In this document: positions 44,405 to 54,252 of the stretch, one piece after another | Position numbering within the stretch: position 1 is the stretch's first letter | Layout of the letters: every line of letters starts with the position of its first letter | Assembly (NCBI RefSeq): GCF_016904675.1 | Contig: NZ_CP070228.1 | Coordinates: 1,860,001 to 1,924,000, forward strand | DNA: 64,000 nt | Direction: 5' to 3' | From: Arcanobacterium phocisimile | GTDB taxonomy: Bacteria > Actinomycetota > Actinomycetes > Actinomycetales > Actinomycetaceae | The notes under the pieces: generated by a model | The model's input: only the letters and a program-made list of their open reading frames with translations | Database searches by the model: none | What the model was told of the DNA's origin: nothing | Translations under genes and position numbers: made by a program

Positions 44405-45262
44405 ATGGGCAAGGCAAGCCGCCGAAACAAAGAAAAGAAGCCAAAGAAGGCACGTATCCAGTTTGTGGATCGTCCGTTTGAAGGCCTACCGTTTGAGCCG
44501 CAGCTTGTTGCAATGCGTGAGATTATTCCAGCTGCAACATTGCCAGTGCGTACTACCGCCGAATTCGGTGGCGAAGATCTGATGATCGTCACGTTGCTTC
44601 CCGGTATGGCTGCGGCGTTGCGTCGCAAAGATGGCGTTCTCCTGGTTGCTGCGCAAACCGTGATGAATTCTGGCGATGTGTCGCTTGATATTGCTGACCG
44701 TGTTATTAAGGGTATGGAGTTGAAGGCTGGCGATACTCTCCAGCAGACCGACCAGCCAGTTCCTGGCCCGCGCCTGCAAGATATTCTTGACCTCAGCGCC
44801 GAATCTGAGATGACGTTGCATGAGAATTATGCTTTCTGGGTTGATCCAGCTGAGCTTGATGATCCAGAAATGAAGTCGGCTATTGAGCAGACTCGCGACC
44901 AGGTTCTGCCAACTGCTCACGTTCCAGAGATCGAGGGCGCGTTCTGGTGCCGGATGCAGCGCGAGTTCGTGCGCTGGGTGCGCCCGGAGCCAGAAGCTCA
45001 GGTTTTGGACGCGTTGGCGCGCCTACACCAGGCTCGTGAGCTCGGGTTCGACGGTGGTCGTTTCGTTGGCGCTTTCCGTGCGCTCGGTTTGATGATTCCA
45101 GTTTTTGAGCTCGATGCCAGTAGCGAAGCTGATGAGATGACCAAGCCAATGGCTGTGTTTGCTGAGCGTTTCGAAAAAGCACTTGCAGTGACGGATGCGT
45201 TGACCCCAGAAGAGCGTCGCGCTCGTGCGGGTATTATTTCTCGCCAGGTGACTTTGCGCTAA
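44405..45262 (+). CDS. DUF5926-family protein
   Basis: 285-aa actinobacterial protein of DUF5926 (older entries call it SecA-like because of a C-terminal zinc motif in some members, not seen here). The very basic N-terminus MGKASRRNKEKKPKKA is followed by FVDRPFEGLPFEPQLVAMREIIPAATLP and a conserved FWCRMQREFVRWVRPEPE segment. AAAAGGAG lies before ATGCCG-ATGGGC; the second ATG (44405) is better spaced. It has its own terminator. Function unknown. Confidence 0.85.
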   Translation: MGKASRRNKEKKPKKARIQFVDRPFEGLPFEPQLVAMREIIPAATLPVRTTAEFGGEDLMIVTLLPGMAAALRRKDGVLLVAAQTVMNSGDVSLDIADRVIKGMELKAGDTLQQTDQPVPGPRLQDILDLSAESEMTLHENYAFWVDPAELDDPEMKSAIEQTRDQVLPTAHVPEIEGAFWCRMQREFVRWVRPEPEAQVLDALARLHQARELGFDGGRFVGAFRALGLMIPVFELDASSEADEMTKPMAVFAERFEKALAVTDALTPEERRARAGIISRQVTLR

Positions 45263-45277
45263 GTGTGTGTTGTTGCA

Positions 45278-45309
45278 AGGGGTGGTAGAGAATTTTTCTA
45301 CCACCCCCT
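45278..45309 (+). terminator. Terminator after the DUF5926 gene
   Basis: AGGGGTGGTAGA pairs with TCTACCACCCCCT around a 7-nt loop; TTTTATC follows. Confidence 0.88.
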
Positions 45310-45397
45310 GTTTTATCTAGTGTAGGTGTGTCCACCAGTCTGATATTTCCGACACTCACGGGACCCTTACTGAATATATGGAGTATTGTTACATATT

Positions 45398-46168
45398 GTG
45401 AATACCGAACAGCGCGTTGCAGTTATTATCCCGGCAATGAATGAAGAAGATCGAGTTTCCGCTACCATCAGCGCAGCCCGCACGATCCCCCACGTGGATC
45501 TGGTCGTCGTCGTCGACGATGGCTCGTCCGATAAGACGCAAGACGTTGCTCGGCAAAACGGTGCGACAGTCGTCCGGCATGCCGTTAATCGTGGCAAAGC
45601 CGCCGCGATGGAAACCGGAGTAGCTGTTGTTGCGATGCGTGACGTTGAAGGCCAACCAGCACGGGCACTCCTTTTCCTCGACGCCGACCTGGGTGAATCC
45701 GCTATTGAATGCGCACCGCTTGTTCAAACAATTTTCGATGGCGGTGTTGATTGCGCAATCGCTTATCTGCCACCACAGGCCGGTGCTGGCGGTCACGGGA
45801 TTGTCACCAACACTGGACGCAAAGGCATCAAAGCTCTTACCGGATGGAATCCGCGTCAGCCACTATCTGGCCAGCGCTGTATTACCCGCACTGCTTTTGA
45901 TGTTATTACTCCATTGGCTCCCGGCTGGGGCGTGGAAGTTGGTATGACGATAGATCTGCTTGTTGCTGGCTTCACGGTCCAAGAAGTGCCATGCGACCTG
46001 CGCCATCGAGTTTCGACGAACGATTTTGCCGGGCAGCTCCACCGTGCCGCACAGCTACGTGGAGTTTTAAAGGCACTCGCTTCGCGTACTATCCAACGCC
46101 ATAAGGTACATACCTCGCACCGACCACCGGTTATCGACGGCGAACCGTTCAACGCATACGGAGCGTAA
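45398..46168 (+). CDS. Family-2 glycosyltransferase
   Basis: 256-aa GT-A fold enzyme. AVIIPAMNEEDRV opens the fold, VVVDDGSSDKT (about 37-47) gives the nucleotide-binding Asp, and FLDADLG (about 92) is the DxD-like metal site. GWGVEVGMTIDLL resembles the WGxExG-type motif of polyprenyl/glucosyl transferases, including glucosyl-3-phosphoglycerate synthase relatives. No TM segment is seen, so it is cytoplasmic or peripheral. GTG at 45398 is chosen; a TTG at 45386 is possible. The 3' end bears a duplicated 17-bp segment. Acceptor unknown. Confidence 0.83.
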   Translation: MNTEQRVAVIIPAMNEEDRVSATISAARTIPHVDLVVVVDDGSSDKTQDVARQNGATVVRHAVNRGKAAAMETGVAVVAMRDVEGQPARALLFLDADLGESAIECAPLVQTIFDGGVDCAIAYLPPQAGAGGHGIVTNTGRKGIKALTGWNPRQPLSGQRCITRTAFDVITPLAPGWGVEVGMTIDLLVAGFTVQEVPCDLRHRVSTNDFAGQLHRAAQLRGVLKALASRTIQRHKVHTSHRPPVIDGEPFNAYGA

Positions 46169-46187
46169 AGGCATACGAAGCGTAAAG
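46154..46187 (+). repeat. 17-bp tandem duplication at the glycosyltransferase stop
   Basis: GCATACGGAGCGTAAAG is followed directly by GCATACGAAGCGTAAAG (one difference). The first unit holds the stop codon and the second lies just beyond it. Confidence 0.85.
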
Positions 46188-46200
46188 GCCACTCAGAGCC

Positions 46201-48489
46201 TTAAAGTTCCGACGCCTGTAATCGCCGGCTAGCTCGTTGGCGCTCCACAATCGATAGTGGCGCCCCAAAAGCTACACCAATGAGCAAAATCACGAGTCCG
46301 GAATCGTTGAGTGCAACCGCCACAAGAACCAGAGTGAGGACGGATCGATCCACCCAACGAATATCTGGATCGACATTCACCAGCGCACTTTTCGCACTCG
46401 AGGTAGCGAAAAGCTGTTGCATCCGTGAACGATACAGCCATATCGTTGCCGCAACGAAAACCACGATCACCCATACGAACCAAGGCGCTGAACCGAGCAT
46501 AGCCATCAGCTTGCGGTAGACTACCGCTACGGCCCCACCGTCGATCACACTTTGAAAGAATCGCGCCAAATGAGTCCAGGACTCTTGCGGGCGCAGCCAG
46601 TCAATGAATGCTACCCCGATGCTCACACCGGCCCCCACACCAAGCACAATAATCATGGTTCGGGCGGTGAGGGTGCGACCACCGAGCGCAACAAACAAGA
46701 CGAAGAACGCAATGAAAAGCGCTGGTACGCCACCGAAGTCGGCACCGAGTGAGCCTGCCCCATCAAGAATGAGGGCCACTATACCCATCACAATCACTGT
46801 TCCGGGAACCGTGATCTGACGGTGGTGTTCGCGAAGAACATGAACAGCAACAATGGTGAGCCAGAGCATCGAGATCGCAAAAACAGTAAATGGGGCGTTT
46901 GAAAAACCATAGAAACGACCGCCTTGTTGCGGTTGGTCACCGAGCACTGACGACGAATGTAAAAGCGAACCAGTGAGAACATCGACGCTTAGCACCCCAG
47001 CACTCAAGAGCGCAACAGCTCCTGCTGGCCAGGAGCTCATAACGCTCATATAGGCACCGAATAGACTAAACGTCATGACAAGAAGCAAGAAAACAACTGT
47101 TGGCGACGTCCAGTTCCACCATGGGAGCAGGTTGACGATAAACGAGGCCACTGGCATTATTGCCACCGTCAAGCCAACCAATTCATGAGCACGACTACTC
47201 TTCGCTATTTGACGGCCACGAGCCGCACGCCATAAGCGCACACCCGACCATCCCAGGAAAATTACTGCGAGCGCACTAAACAGCACGTAGAACGGACCAA
47301 CTGCTGGTCGTACTGCGATTGCTCGGGCGTCACCAGCTCGCAAAGTAGCGGAAATGTCGGCGAAGGCACGTTGGTGAGTGTCAGTCATGGCGATCGCGGA
47401 GCCGACAAAGTCTGGTAGTGGACGCAGCCCTAGTTGAGTGACGATCAGTTGCGGGAGATCAGTAAGTTGAACGAGTCCGCGATGACGGGTTGAATTGGTG
47501 TACGCCAAGGTTCCTGGTTCGATCTGCGTCCCAGTGGCGGTAAAGAATTGTAGATGCGCAGTGCTCGTATCAGAATCAGCGAGCGAAGCGACGATAATCG
47601 TCGTACCTGGATCAATCTGTTCGAGGAGTTCTCCGATGTGCTGGTCAAGTTGTGCAATCGCGGAGCTAGCTTGTGGACTTCGCTGAGCAGGGGCGGCAAA
47701 TGCGGCACGTAGATCTGCCAGCATGCCTTTTGATTTGGTTTGCCCAACAGCTGAGGCTCCAGTACTAGGTTCGTTGTCGATCCGCCCCATGTCGATCATA
47801 ACAAGGTCAGCGTTGGCGACCTGCGGATAACGCTGTGCCGCATTGACAGTGAGCCCATCTTCGGTTTTCGCATCTGCGTGGTAGCGATGTGGTAGCGCAG
47901 TGTTCGACGACGATCGCGCCGCGAGCGCCGCACCAGAACCGATTGTTGCTACGGAGATATTAGCGCGTGCGAGCTCGTCTCCAAGGGTTGTTCCGGGTGC
48001 ATCGTAAGGGGAGAGTTTTTCGGCCTCACTACGAGCAGTTTCGACGTCGTTTGGTAAAACACCGTTAGATGAAGCGGTGACGGGTTGTGCACAGCCCTCA
48101 GCAATGGGGTCTGCAGCACGTACGCCTTGGCTGAGCGTTAGCCAGCCCGCGTTTGGGCACGTAGTGACTCCGAGAGTTTTCACGGCAACATTTGCGGAAG
48201 CTCCACGTTTCACTAAACCGACTAGGGCAGGTGTTTTTTCCGGCGAAATATCCGCCCAAGTTACGCCACTAAATCCGATAACCACGGTTTTATGGCCCGG
48301 ATCAACCCGCACTGCGCCGTCGTTATCGATCGTCATTCCGCGCCAAGCTGGGGCTACAACGATGGTGACAAGCGCGATCACTAGTACGCTGATGGTCGCC
48401 CACCATCGCCGTAGTACACGCCTAGAGTTTGTGTACTGGCTGGCGTCAATATGCCCAGTGCCGGTGGAGTTGTGTGCCGATTGGCTCAT
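46201..48489 (-). CDS. Large membrane protein with N-terminal extracytoplasmic domain (paralogue 1)
   Basis: 762 aa. One N-terminal TM (about 28-48) precedes an extracytoplasmic phosphatase-like domain of about 330 residues. This contains VVIGFSGVTWADISPEKTPAL and a TCPNAGWLTLSQG motif. Then come about eight to ten TM helices with RFYGFSN, GADFGGVPALF and NDSGLVILL. The same motifs recur in the protein at 51991-54252. The start ATG overlaps the stop of the lipid kinase gene by four bases (ATGA), so the pair is translationally coupled. Function is unknown; envelope or polysaccharide export is a guess. Confidence 0.75.
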   Translation of the reverse strand: MSQSAHNSTGTGHIDASQYTNSRRVLRRWWATISVLVIALVTIVVAPAWRGMTIDNDGAVRVDPGHKTVVIGFSGVTWADISPEKTPALVGLVKRGASANVAVKTLGVTTCPNAGWLTLSQGVRAADPIAEGCAQPVTASSNGVLPNDVETARSEAEKLSPYDAPGTTLGDELARANISVATIGSGAALAARSSSNTALPHRYHADAKTEDGLTVNAAQRYPQVANADLVMIDMGRIDNEPSTGASAVGQTKSKGMLADLRAAFAAPAQRSPQASSAIAQLDQHIGELLEQIDPGTTIIVASLADSDTSTAHLQFFTATGTQIEPGTLAYTNSTRHRGLVQLTDLPQLIVTQLGLRPLPDFVGSAIAMTDTHQRAFADISATLRAGDARAIAVRPAVGPFYVLFSALAVIFLGWSGVRLWRAARGRQIAKSSRAHELVGLTVAIMPVASFIVNLLPWWNWTSPTVVFLLLVMTFSLFGAYMSVMSSWPAGAVALLSAGVLSVDVLTGSLLHSSSVLGDQPQQGGRFYGFSNAPFTVFAISMLWLTIVAVHVLREHHRQITVPGTVIVMGIVALILDGAGSLGADFGGVPALFIAFFVLFVALGGRTLTARTMIIVLGVGAGVSIGVAFIDWLRPQESWTHLARFFQSVIDGGAVAVVYRKLMAMLGSAPWFVWVIVVFVAATIWLYRSRMQQLFATSSAKSALVNVDPDIRWVDRSVLTLVLVAVALNDSGLVILLIGVAFGAPLSIVERQRASRRLQASEL

Positions 48490-49652
48490 CTAGGTACCCG
48501 AACGTTAAGCGCTTGCGGAAGAATCTGGGAATGAACGCGATTGGTGTAGCCGAGGACGTCGCCGTCGACTTGTACTGGGTGGGCGTCTTCAGTTTCTAGG
48601 GAAGCTTGGGTGATACGGTGAATATCGAGGGCTGCCTGTGCTGGGACACCAGGGATTTCGGAGCTGGTTTGCCCGCGACTCTGATTGCCAGCACGGCGTA
48701 GTAAATCGACCCATCCGATGAGTCCAAGCTTGGTGTCGATAACGGCTAGTTCAATCCAGCCATCATCCGCTTTGGCAGTCGTATCAAGAATAATGCCACC
48801 AACAAGCTCACCACAGTTCAGGAACATGACGGTGCGTGCCTCTGTTTTAACTGGCTTACCATCACGACCCGCCGTGATTTTGGCTTTCATTTTTGGCGCC
48901 AAAATATGCGGTAACGCTGCTTTGAAGTAAGCCACCCAACCGATGTGTTCTTTCAATGTTTGGTTAGCTTCAGCTTCGGCCATAATTTCGGCATCGAGCC
49001 CCATCCCGGCATTAACAACGAACACATACCTTCCTGGTTGCGCAACATGGCTGGGTTCGCGATGTCGTTTACTGACGATCGGAACGGAAGGTTCACGCAC
49101 TGTAAGCACACCAACGTCGATCTTGCGATTCACGCCGGTCAACGCAATCCGTGCCAGTTGTTGGGTGTCATCTAACGGTAAGTTGAGGTTTCGTGCCAAT
49201 AAGTTTCCAGTTCCCAGAGGGAGCAACCCGATTGGGATTCCGGTATCGACTAAACCTTCGGCAACCACTCGGACTGTGCCGTCACCACCGGCGGCAATTA
49301 CTACCGAAGCGCCGGCATCTATAGCTGCCTGAGTCTGGCTCACGCCTGGATCCTTAGCAGTCGTTTCTAGCCAGATGGGCTCTGGCATGGAAGCATCGCG
49401 GGCAACTCGAGCGAGCTGTTGGCGAATCTGATCCCAGTTAGCTTTCTTCGTCGGATTGTAAATGACGTGGGCAGGCCCTTGGTTAGGTGGTGGAACTGGT
49501 GCGCTCAATTCGTCTTCATTGATGAGTAAAGTGCTGGTTCGGCGTCGTTCAGCGACGAGCAACCGAATGGCTCGACGGTTTTGGAGTGCGCCAATGAGCG
49601 CTACGAGCGCAAGCACAAAGGTCGTAATCAAGAGCACTAAATCCCATTTCAT
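48486..49652 (-). CDS. Diacylglycerol/lipid kinase family protein
   Basis: 388-aa DAGK-catalytic-domain lipid kinase. An N-terminal membrane helix (MKWDLVLLITTFVLALVAL) precedes IYNPTKKAN, the nucleotide loop VVIAAGGDGTVRVVAEGL and PLGTGNLLARNL, the family signature. It phosphorylates a lipid such as diacylglycerol or a polyprenyl/sphingoid-like alcohol. The frame begins at 49700, but a leaderless TAGAAT 7 nt before the ATG at 49652 and the TM position support the shorter start. It is divergent from serS and coupled by an ATGA overlap to the large membrane protein. Confidence 0.88.
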   Translation of the reverse strand: MKWDLVLLITTFVLALVALIGALQNRRAIRLLVAERRRTSTLLINEDELSAPVPPPNQGPAHVIYNPTKKANWDQIRQQLARVARDASMPEPIWLETTAKDPGVSQTQAAIDAGASVVIAAGGDGTVRVVAEGLVDTGIPIGLLPLGTGNLLARNLNLPLDDTQQLARIALTGVNRKIDVGVLTVREPSVPIVSKRHREPSHVAQPGRYVFVVNAGMGLDAEIMAEAEANQTLKEHIGWVAYFKAALPHILAPKMKAKITAGRDGKPVKTEARTVMFLNCGELVGGIILDTTAKADDGWIELAVIDTKLGLIGWVDLLRRAGNQSRGQTSSEIPGVPAQAALDIHRITQASLETEDAHPVQVDGDVLGYTNRVHSQILPQALNVRVPR

Positions 49653-49659
49653 AGTCACG

Positions 49660-49665
49660 ATTCTA
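49660..49665 (-). promoter_or_regulatory. -10 element of leaderless lipid kinase promoter
   Basis: TAGAAT on the minus strand, 7 nt before the ATG at 49652. Confidence 0.5.
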
Positions 49666-49730
49666 CTCGATGTTGCCCACTGCTTCGTCTCATTGCTCAC
49701 TTACCATTAGGCCACAGCGTTCAAACGCAC

Positions 49731-49736
49731 TAAACT
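49731..49736 (+). promoter_or_regulatory. -10 element of leaderless serS promoter
   Basis: TAAACT, then 7 nt, then the ATG at 49744. Confidence 0.55.
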
Positions 49737-49743
49737 TATACCT

Positions 49744-51027
49744 ATGATCGATATTCGTACCCTTCGGGAAAATCCAGAAGCAGTCCGCGCCTCGCAACGT
49801 GCTCGCGGCGATGATCCAGCATTTGTTGATGCAGTTCTTAGCGCAGATGAAAAGCGCCGCTCCTCTCAGCAGGCATTTGAGGATCTGCGCGCCCAGCAAA
49901 AGAACCTGTCTCGCACGGTTGGCAAAGCCTCACCTGAGGAACGCCCAGCGATTTTGGCTCAGGCAAAGAAAATGTCTGAACAAGTTAAGGCGTTAGAAGC
50001 TGAAGCTAATGCGGCAGCCGCTGATTTCCAGGCTGCCATGCTGAAGATTGCCAACCCGGTGCTTCCAGGTGTCCCAGCTGGTGGCGAGGACGATTACGAA
50101 GTTTTGCGCGAAGTAGGCACGGTTCGTGATTTTGTTGCTGAAGGTTTTGAGCCACTCGATCACCTCGATGTGGCTGAAGGTTTGGGTGCGGTCGATATGG
50201 AGCGCGGCACGAAGGTTTCTGGTTCGCGCTTCTACTATCTGAAAGGTATCGGTGCTCGTCTCGAGCTAGCACTACTCACCATGGCAGCCGATCAGGCTGA
50301 AGCTAACGGGTTCACGTTGATGAACACTCCCACTTTGGTTCGCCCAGATGTTATGGGTGGCACTGGTTTCTTGGGTGCGCACACTGACGAAATCTATTAC
50401 TTGCCGGCCGATGATTTATACCTGACCGGTACCTCCGAAGTTGCCTTGGCTGGTTATCATTCAGATGAGATTCTCGATTTGAGTGCGGGTGCAAAGCGCT
50501 ACGCTGGATGGTCTACGTGTTACCGTCGCGAAGCTGGCTCTTATGGCCGCGATACGCGCGGAATTATTCGTGTTCACCAGTTCAACAAGGTAGAAATGTT
50601 CTCCTTCTGCACCGCCGATGAGGCCGTGGAAGAACATCAGCGTTTCTTGGCGTGGGAAGAAGAAATGATCCAGAAGATGGAACTTCCCTACCGCGTGATT
50701 AATACTGCTGCTGGTGACCTTGGTTCTTCAGCTGCTCAAAAGTTTGACTGTGAAGCTTGGCTTCCAACCCAAAACCGGTACATGGAAGTGACGTCAACGT
50801 CAAACTGTACAACTTTCCAGGCTCGCCGCCTAGGTATCCGCGAGCGCGCAACCGACGGTTCAACCCAAGCAGTTGCCACCTTGAACGGTACGTTGGCTAC
50901 AACGCGCTGGCTGGTTGCTATGTTCGAAAACCATCAGCAGGCTGATGGCTCCCTATACATCCCTCAAGCGATGCGTCCATATCTTGGTGGCCGTGAGCTT
51001 GTTTCACCGATTGGTGCTACTAAATAA
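49744..51027 (+). CDS. serS: Seryl-tRNA synthetase
   Basis: 427-aa class II synthetase charging tRNA-Ser. The N-terminal coiled-coil arm (about 25-100) contacts the long variable arm of tRNA-Ser. The catalytic core has [14 protein letters not shown], motif 2 [21 protein letters not shown], and motif 3 [17 protein letters not shown] with [13 protein letters not shown] at the end. It starts at a leaderless ATG. Three tRNA-Ser genes lie within 8 kb. A terminator-like hairpin (51049-51077) follows its stop. Confidence 0.97.
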   Translation: MIDIRTLRENPEAVRASQRARGDDPAFVDAVLSADEKRRSSQQAFEDLRAQQKNLSRTVGKASPEERPAILAQAKKMSEQVKALEAEANAAAADFQAAMLKIANPVLPGVPAGGEDDYEVLREVGTVRDFVAEGFEPLDHLDVAEGLGAVDMERGTKVSGSRFYYLKGIGARLELALLTMAADQAEANGFTLMNTPTLVRPDVMGGTGFLGAHTDEIYYLPADDLYLTGTSEVALAGYHSDEILDLSAGAKRYAGWSTCYRREAGSYGRDTRGIIRVHQFNKVEMFSFCTADEAVEEHQRFLAWEEEMIQKMELPYRVINTAAGDLGSSAAQKFDCEAWLPTQNRYMEVTSTSNCTTFQARRLGIRERATDGSTQAVATLNGTLATTRWLVAMFENHQQADGSLYIPQAMRPYLGGRELVSPIGATK

Positions 51028-51028
51028 C

Positions 51029-51964
51029 GTGAATATTGACAATTCTCGACGGTCCGGGAACGCAATTCCCGGGCCGTTGCCCTACTTTAAAGATGTCCTG
51101 CGCTCTGCTTCATTACCGAAGGCAGGACCGGATTTATTACTCGCTATCGATCTCGATGGCACGACCTTACATCATGACGCGACGCTGTCTGCCCGGATGC
51201 GTGAGGCTGTTCATGCTCATATCGCTGCCGGCACGACCCTGATTTTCGCTACCGGGCGCGGTATTACTGGCACCCAGGTGGCGTTGAGTGACGTGGGTAT
51301 TGAGCGCGGTATTGCAGTGGTGTGTAATGGTGCGGTTACGACCTCGATTGGGGGCGTGCTTCCGGATTCGGAAACTACTGCGCTGCCAGATTTTTTGGGC
51401 GCGAATGGGCCGGTGTTCCGCCTAGTTGATTCGCACACCTTTGATCCGACTCGGGAGATTGAGATTCTTTCTGCTGGGTTGCCGAGTGATGTGTGGTTTG
51501 CGTTAGAAACATTGGATGAGCCGACGCGGGTGACTTACCCGTTCCCGCCGGATGAACTTTCTGGCCCGAGCCGGCTGGTGCCGTTGGAGGAGTTGGCGTC
51601 GACGAAGGCTACCCGGTTGACGGTTCGCGCTGCGAAAATGACTGCTCGTGAGCTTCTTGACGCAGTTGCTGACCTTGGTTTGCACGGCGTTGAGTATGCT
51701 GTGGGTTGGTCTGCCTGGATGGATATCACACCTGAGGGTGTTTCGAAGGCTTCTGCCTTGGAGGAATTGCGTGTGCGGTTCGGTATCGATCCATACAATA
51801 CGGTCGCTGTTGGCGATTCAGGTAACGATGTGGCGATGTTGGAGTGGGCAAACGTAGGTGTTGCGATGGGCAATGCTCCGCAGTATGTTCGCGAGTCTGC
51901 CGATGCATTTACTGATCATGTTGACGACGACGGTTGCGCAGCGGTGCTCGAAGCTTTGCTCTAA
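51029..51964 (+). CDS. Cof-type HAD-superfamily phosphatase
   Basis: 311-aa haloacid-dehalogenase hydrolase of the Cof/subclass IIB type, dephosphorylating sugar or nucleotide phosphates. Motif I is LAIDLDGTTL, motif II is FATGRG, motif III Lys is in KASALEEL, and motif IV is VAVGDSGNDVAML. The GTG at 51029, 1 nt after serS, is the first in-frame start outside serS. A perfect-looking serS terminator hairpin occupies codons 7-17, so a TTG at 51077 is an alternative start that removes the low-complexity N-terminus. Confidence 0.87.
   Translation: MNIDNSRRSGNAIPGPLPYFKDVLRSASLPKAGPDLLLAIDLDGTTLHHDATLSARMREAVHAHIAAGTTLIFATGRGITGTQVALSDVGIERGIAVVCNGAVTTSIGGVLPDSETTALPDFLGANGPVFRLVDSHTFDPTREIEILSAGLPSDVWFALETLDEPTRVTYPFPPDELSGPSRLVPLEELASTKATRLTVRAAKMTARELLDAVADLGLHGVEYAVGWSAWMDITPEGVSKASALEELRVRFGIDPYNTVAVGDSGNDVAMLEWANVGVAMGNAPQYVRESADAFTDHVDDDGCAAVLEALL
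51049..51077 (+). terminator. serS terminator-like hairpin inside the HAD 5' end
   Basis: ACGGTCCGGGAA pairs with TTCCCGGGCCGT (one G-T) around CGCAA, 22 nt past the serS stop. No strong T-run follows. Confidence 0.55.
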
Positions 51965-51990
51965 CTCCTGGCCATATCTTGAGAGACTGG

Positions 51991-54252
51991 TCAGCTCGAT
52001 TTCCGCTCCGTTTCGGGGCGGTTTTCAAATTCTGGGGTGCGTGTGGCGGCTTGGCCAGCGATAACTGCGGCGAGGGCTGGCAGGGAAATGTAGAGTCCTT
52101 CTTTGATCATGATGGCTCCGGAATCGTTGATTGGTACAGCTATCAGGATTCCGGCTGCGATACCGATTGCGATCGGAACAAATCCATACCCTGAGGTGAT
52201 CTCATGCAGGGAGGCTAGGTGTACTCCGCTGCGGGAGTTGAGGTAGCGGGTGGCAAAAATAGCTCCTACTGCCACGATTACGGCCGCTACAATCAAGATG
52301 AGCAGGTCTGGACGGCCAACGAAGGAGCGGGTGACGTCGCGAATTTTTCCGCCGATAATCGCCCAACTATCAGAGCTACCGAACTTTGACCAAAATCTGC
52401 CAATATGTGATTCTCCGCCGCGTGTAGCGTCCACAAAACCTACAGCGGACATGACAGCCACGGTGGCGATTATCCATAGGAGGATATGCCACCAGCGCAG
52501 TTTCTTGCCGGCAACTAAGAGTGCGGCGATGGCGAATCCGGCAATAATGCCGGGTGGTCCTCCGAAGTCTGCTCCCCATCGTGGCATCGCATCTACGGCG
52601 AGCATCACGACGCCGACGCCGGCTATTGCGTAAGCGCTGGCGGTTGCGAGCTGGTTTTTTATACGTTTGCTAGCCATGCGCGTGCCGACAATACGTTTGC
52701 CGGCTGTGTTTAGCGCGGACACTCGCTGTTTATTCGCTCGTTGGCGCAGATAAGCGATAATGAACAGCGCTGCCATGAGTCCGCCAGCGACCAGTATGAG
52801 GTAGGTACGGTTGGAGATGCCGTAGTATCTGCGCGAGGTGAGCATGAGGGATCCCATGAAACCGTTGCGCTGGTGTGGTGAACCGGCAATAATATCCAGG
52901 CTTAAAATGGCGGTAGCAACCATTGCAATGAAGCCGGCACGATGTGGGGTTAGGTGTGCCAGAGCCACCAGAGTGATTGCTATGAGGCTGGTGAGTAGAA
53001 TCGCCCAGGCTTGCATCGCACCGGGCCGTCCAGGGAGATCCCACCAGGGAAGGAAGTTTAATATCATTGCCGAGGGCACCCAGGCGAATACCCATAGGTT
53101 GAACTTTTCGAGGGCCACCCATACCCATTGTGGGGCACCCCAACGGTGGCCTTGCCGAGCGGGCTTGACGAGGAAAACGGCAAGTAGTCCGACTACACCA
53201 ATCAATGCCACCATGTTGAAGTATTGATACCATTTCGCTGACGATGAGGCGGCCGTGTAGGCATGTTTGGCAACGTCGAGCACTGGATTCAACGCGGCAC
53301 TCTGTGATGTTGCGGGATGGATATGGAGTCCGTTAAGTTTACCGGTGATCATGTTGCGCAGGTCGGCTGCGGTGATGAACCCGGTTGCACGGGTGAGGTC
53401 TGATCCGATTGTTCCGGGCCCGTTGCGGCCGTCGATTGTCATGTTGGTGGCGAAGAAGTGTAGGTGGGCACGCCGCCATTGATCTCCTAGGGAGGCGATC
53501 ATAACTGTTCGCGGGTGGGCGCTGTTTTTATTGGCGGTTAAGATGTCTATCAGCTTTTGCTGGGTGAGTTGTATTTGGGTGGGGACGTCGAGGTAGCGTG
53601 GTGCTCCGCGTACGGTACCGATATCGGCGACGATGTCGGCAGGTGAATTATCTAAAATGCGCGTGAGTTCGTGCTGTGCTTTGGCAGCGTTTTCGGGGTT
53701 TCCGCCGTCGGGCAGGGCATACCATTGTTTTACTGTGCCTACCTCGGAAGCTACCGGGATGGCGGCATTGAGGCCGATGGCAACGACGTCGTCCGAAAAA
53801 AGATGATTTTCCGGCCACTGTGTTTCGCCGAGATGCTGTACGAAATTACGAATGTGAACCGGCTGGGCAGATGTGTTGGTCAGGCTGGCTGGATCTTCGA
53901 GAATTGTGGTGGGATGACATTCGTCTCCATATTTCACGATGAAGGATTCAGGGAGCCGATCGGAGATGTCGCGTGATGTACGTAACTGCATCCACCCTTC
54001 AGATGGACATGTGAGAGGAGACACTGAACGTGGGGTGAGGGCAGCGAAGGAGTAGTCGGAAAGTAGCGTTGATAATTGTCGATCGGTGAAGTCCAGATCG
54101 TGCGGACGAACTCCAGCCATGCCGATAAAAAGTAGAGAATCGCTAGCAGAAGTCTCGGTTGAGGCGGGAGTCGCGACAGCCGACTGGCCTGCGCCAAGAG
54201 CGCTAAAAAAGCCTAGTATCACTATCAATATCGAAATTATTCGTAGCCGCAC
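51991..54252 (-). CDS. Large membrane protein with N-terminal extracytoplasmic domain (paralogue 2)
   Basis: 753 aa, same architecture as the 46201-48489 protein. A signal/TM segment (residues 4-27) precedes an extracytoplasmic domain with LLFIGMAGVRPHDLDF and LTCPSEGWMQL. About ten TM helices follow with RYYGISNRTYLIL, WGADFGGPPGII and INDSGAIMI. The three motifs (R-F/Y-YG-x-SN, GADFGG, NDSG) occur in the same order in both paralogues. It starts with GTG at 54252 behind AAGGGG. Function is unknown. It is convergent with the HAD gene. Confidence 0.75.
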   Translation of the reverse strand: MRLRIISILIVILGFFSALGAGQSAVATPASTETSASDSLLFIGMAGVRPHDLDFTDRQLSTLLSDYSFAALTPRSVSPLTCPSEGWMQLRTSRDISDRLPESFIVKYGDECHPTTILEDPASLTNTSAQPVHIRNFVQHLGETQWPENHLFSDDVVAIGLNAAIPVASEVGTVKQWYALPDGGNPENAAKAQHELTRILDNSPADIVADIGTVRGAPRYLDVPTQIQLTQQKLIDILTANKNSAHPRTVMIASLGDQWRRAHLHFFATNMTIDGRNGPGTIGSDLTRATGFITAADLRNMITGKLNGLHIHPATSQSAALNPVLDVAKHAYTAASSSAKWYQYFNMVALIGVVGLLAVFLVKPARQGHRWGAPQWVWVALEKFNLWVFAWVPSAMILNFLPWWDLPGRPGAMQAWAILLTSLIAITLVALAHLTPHRAGFIAMVATAILSLDIIAGSPHQRNGFMGSLMLTSRRYYGISNRTYLILVAGGLMAALFIIAYLRQRANKQRVSALNTAGKRIVGTRMASKRIKNQLATASAYAIAGVGVVMLAVDAMPRWGADFGGPPGIIAGFAIAALLVAGKKLRWWHILLWIIATVAVMSAVGFVDATRGGESHIGRFWSKFGSSDSWAIIGGKIRDVTRSFVGRPDLLILIVAAVIVAVGAIFATRYLNSRSGVHLASLHEITSGYGFVPIAIGIAAGILIAVPINDSGAIMIKEGLYISLPALAAVIAGQAATRTPEFENRPETERKSS

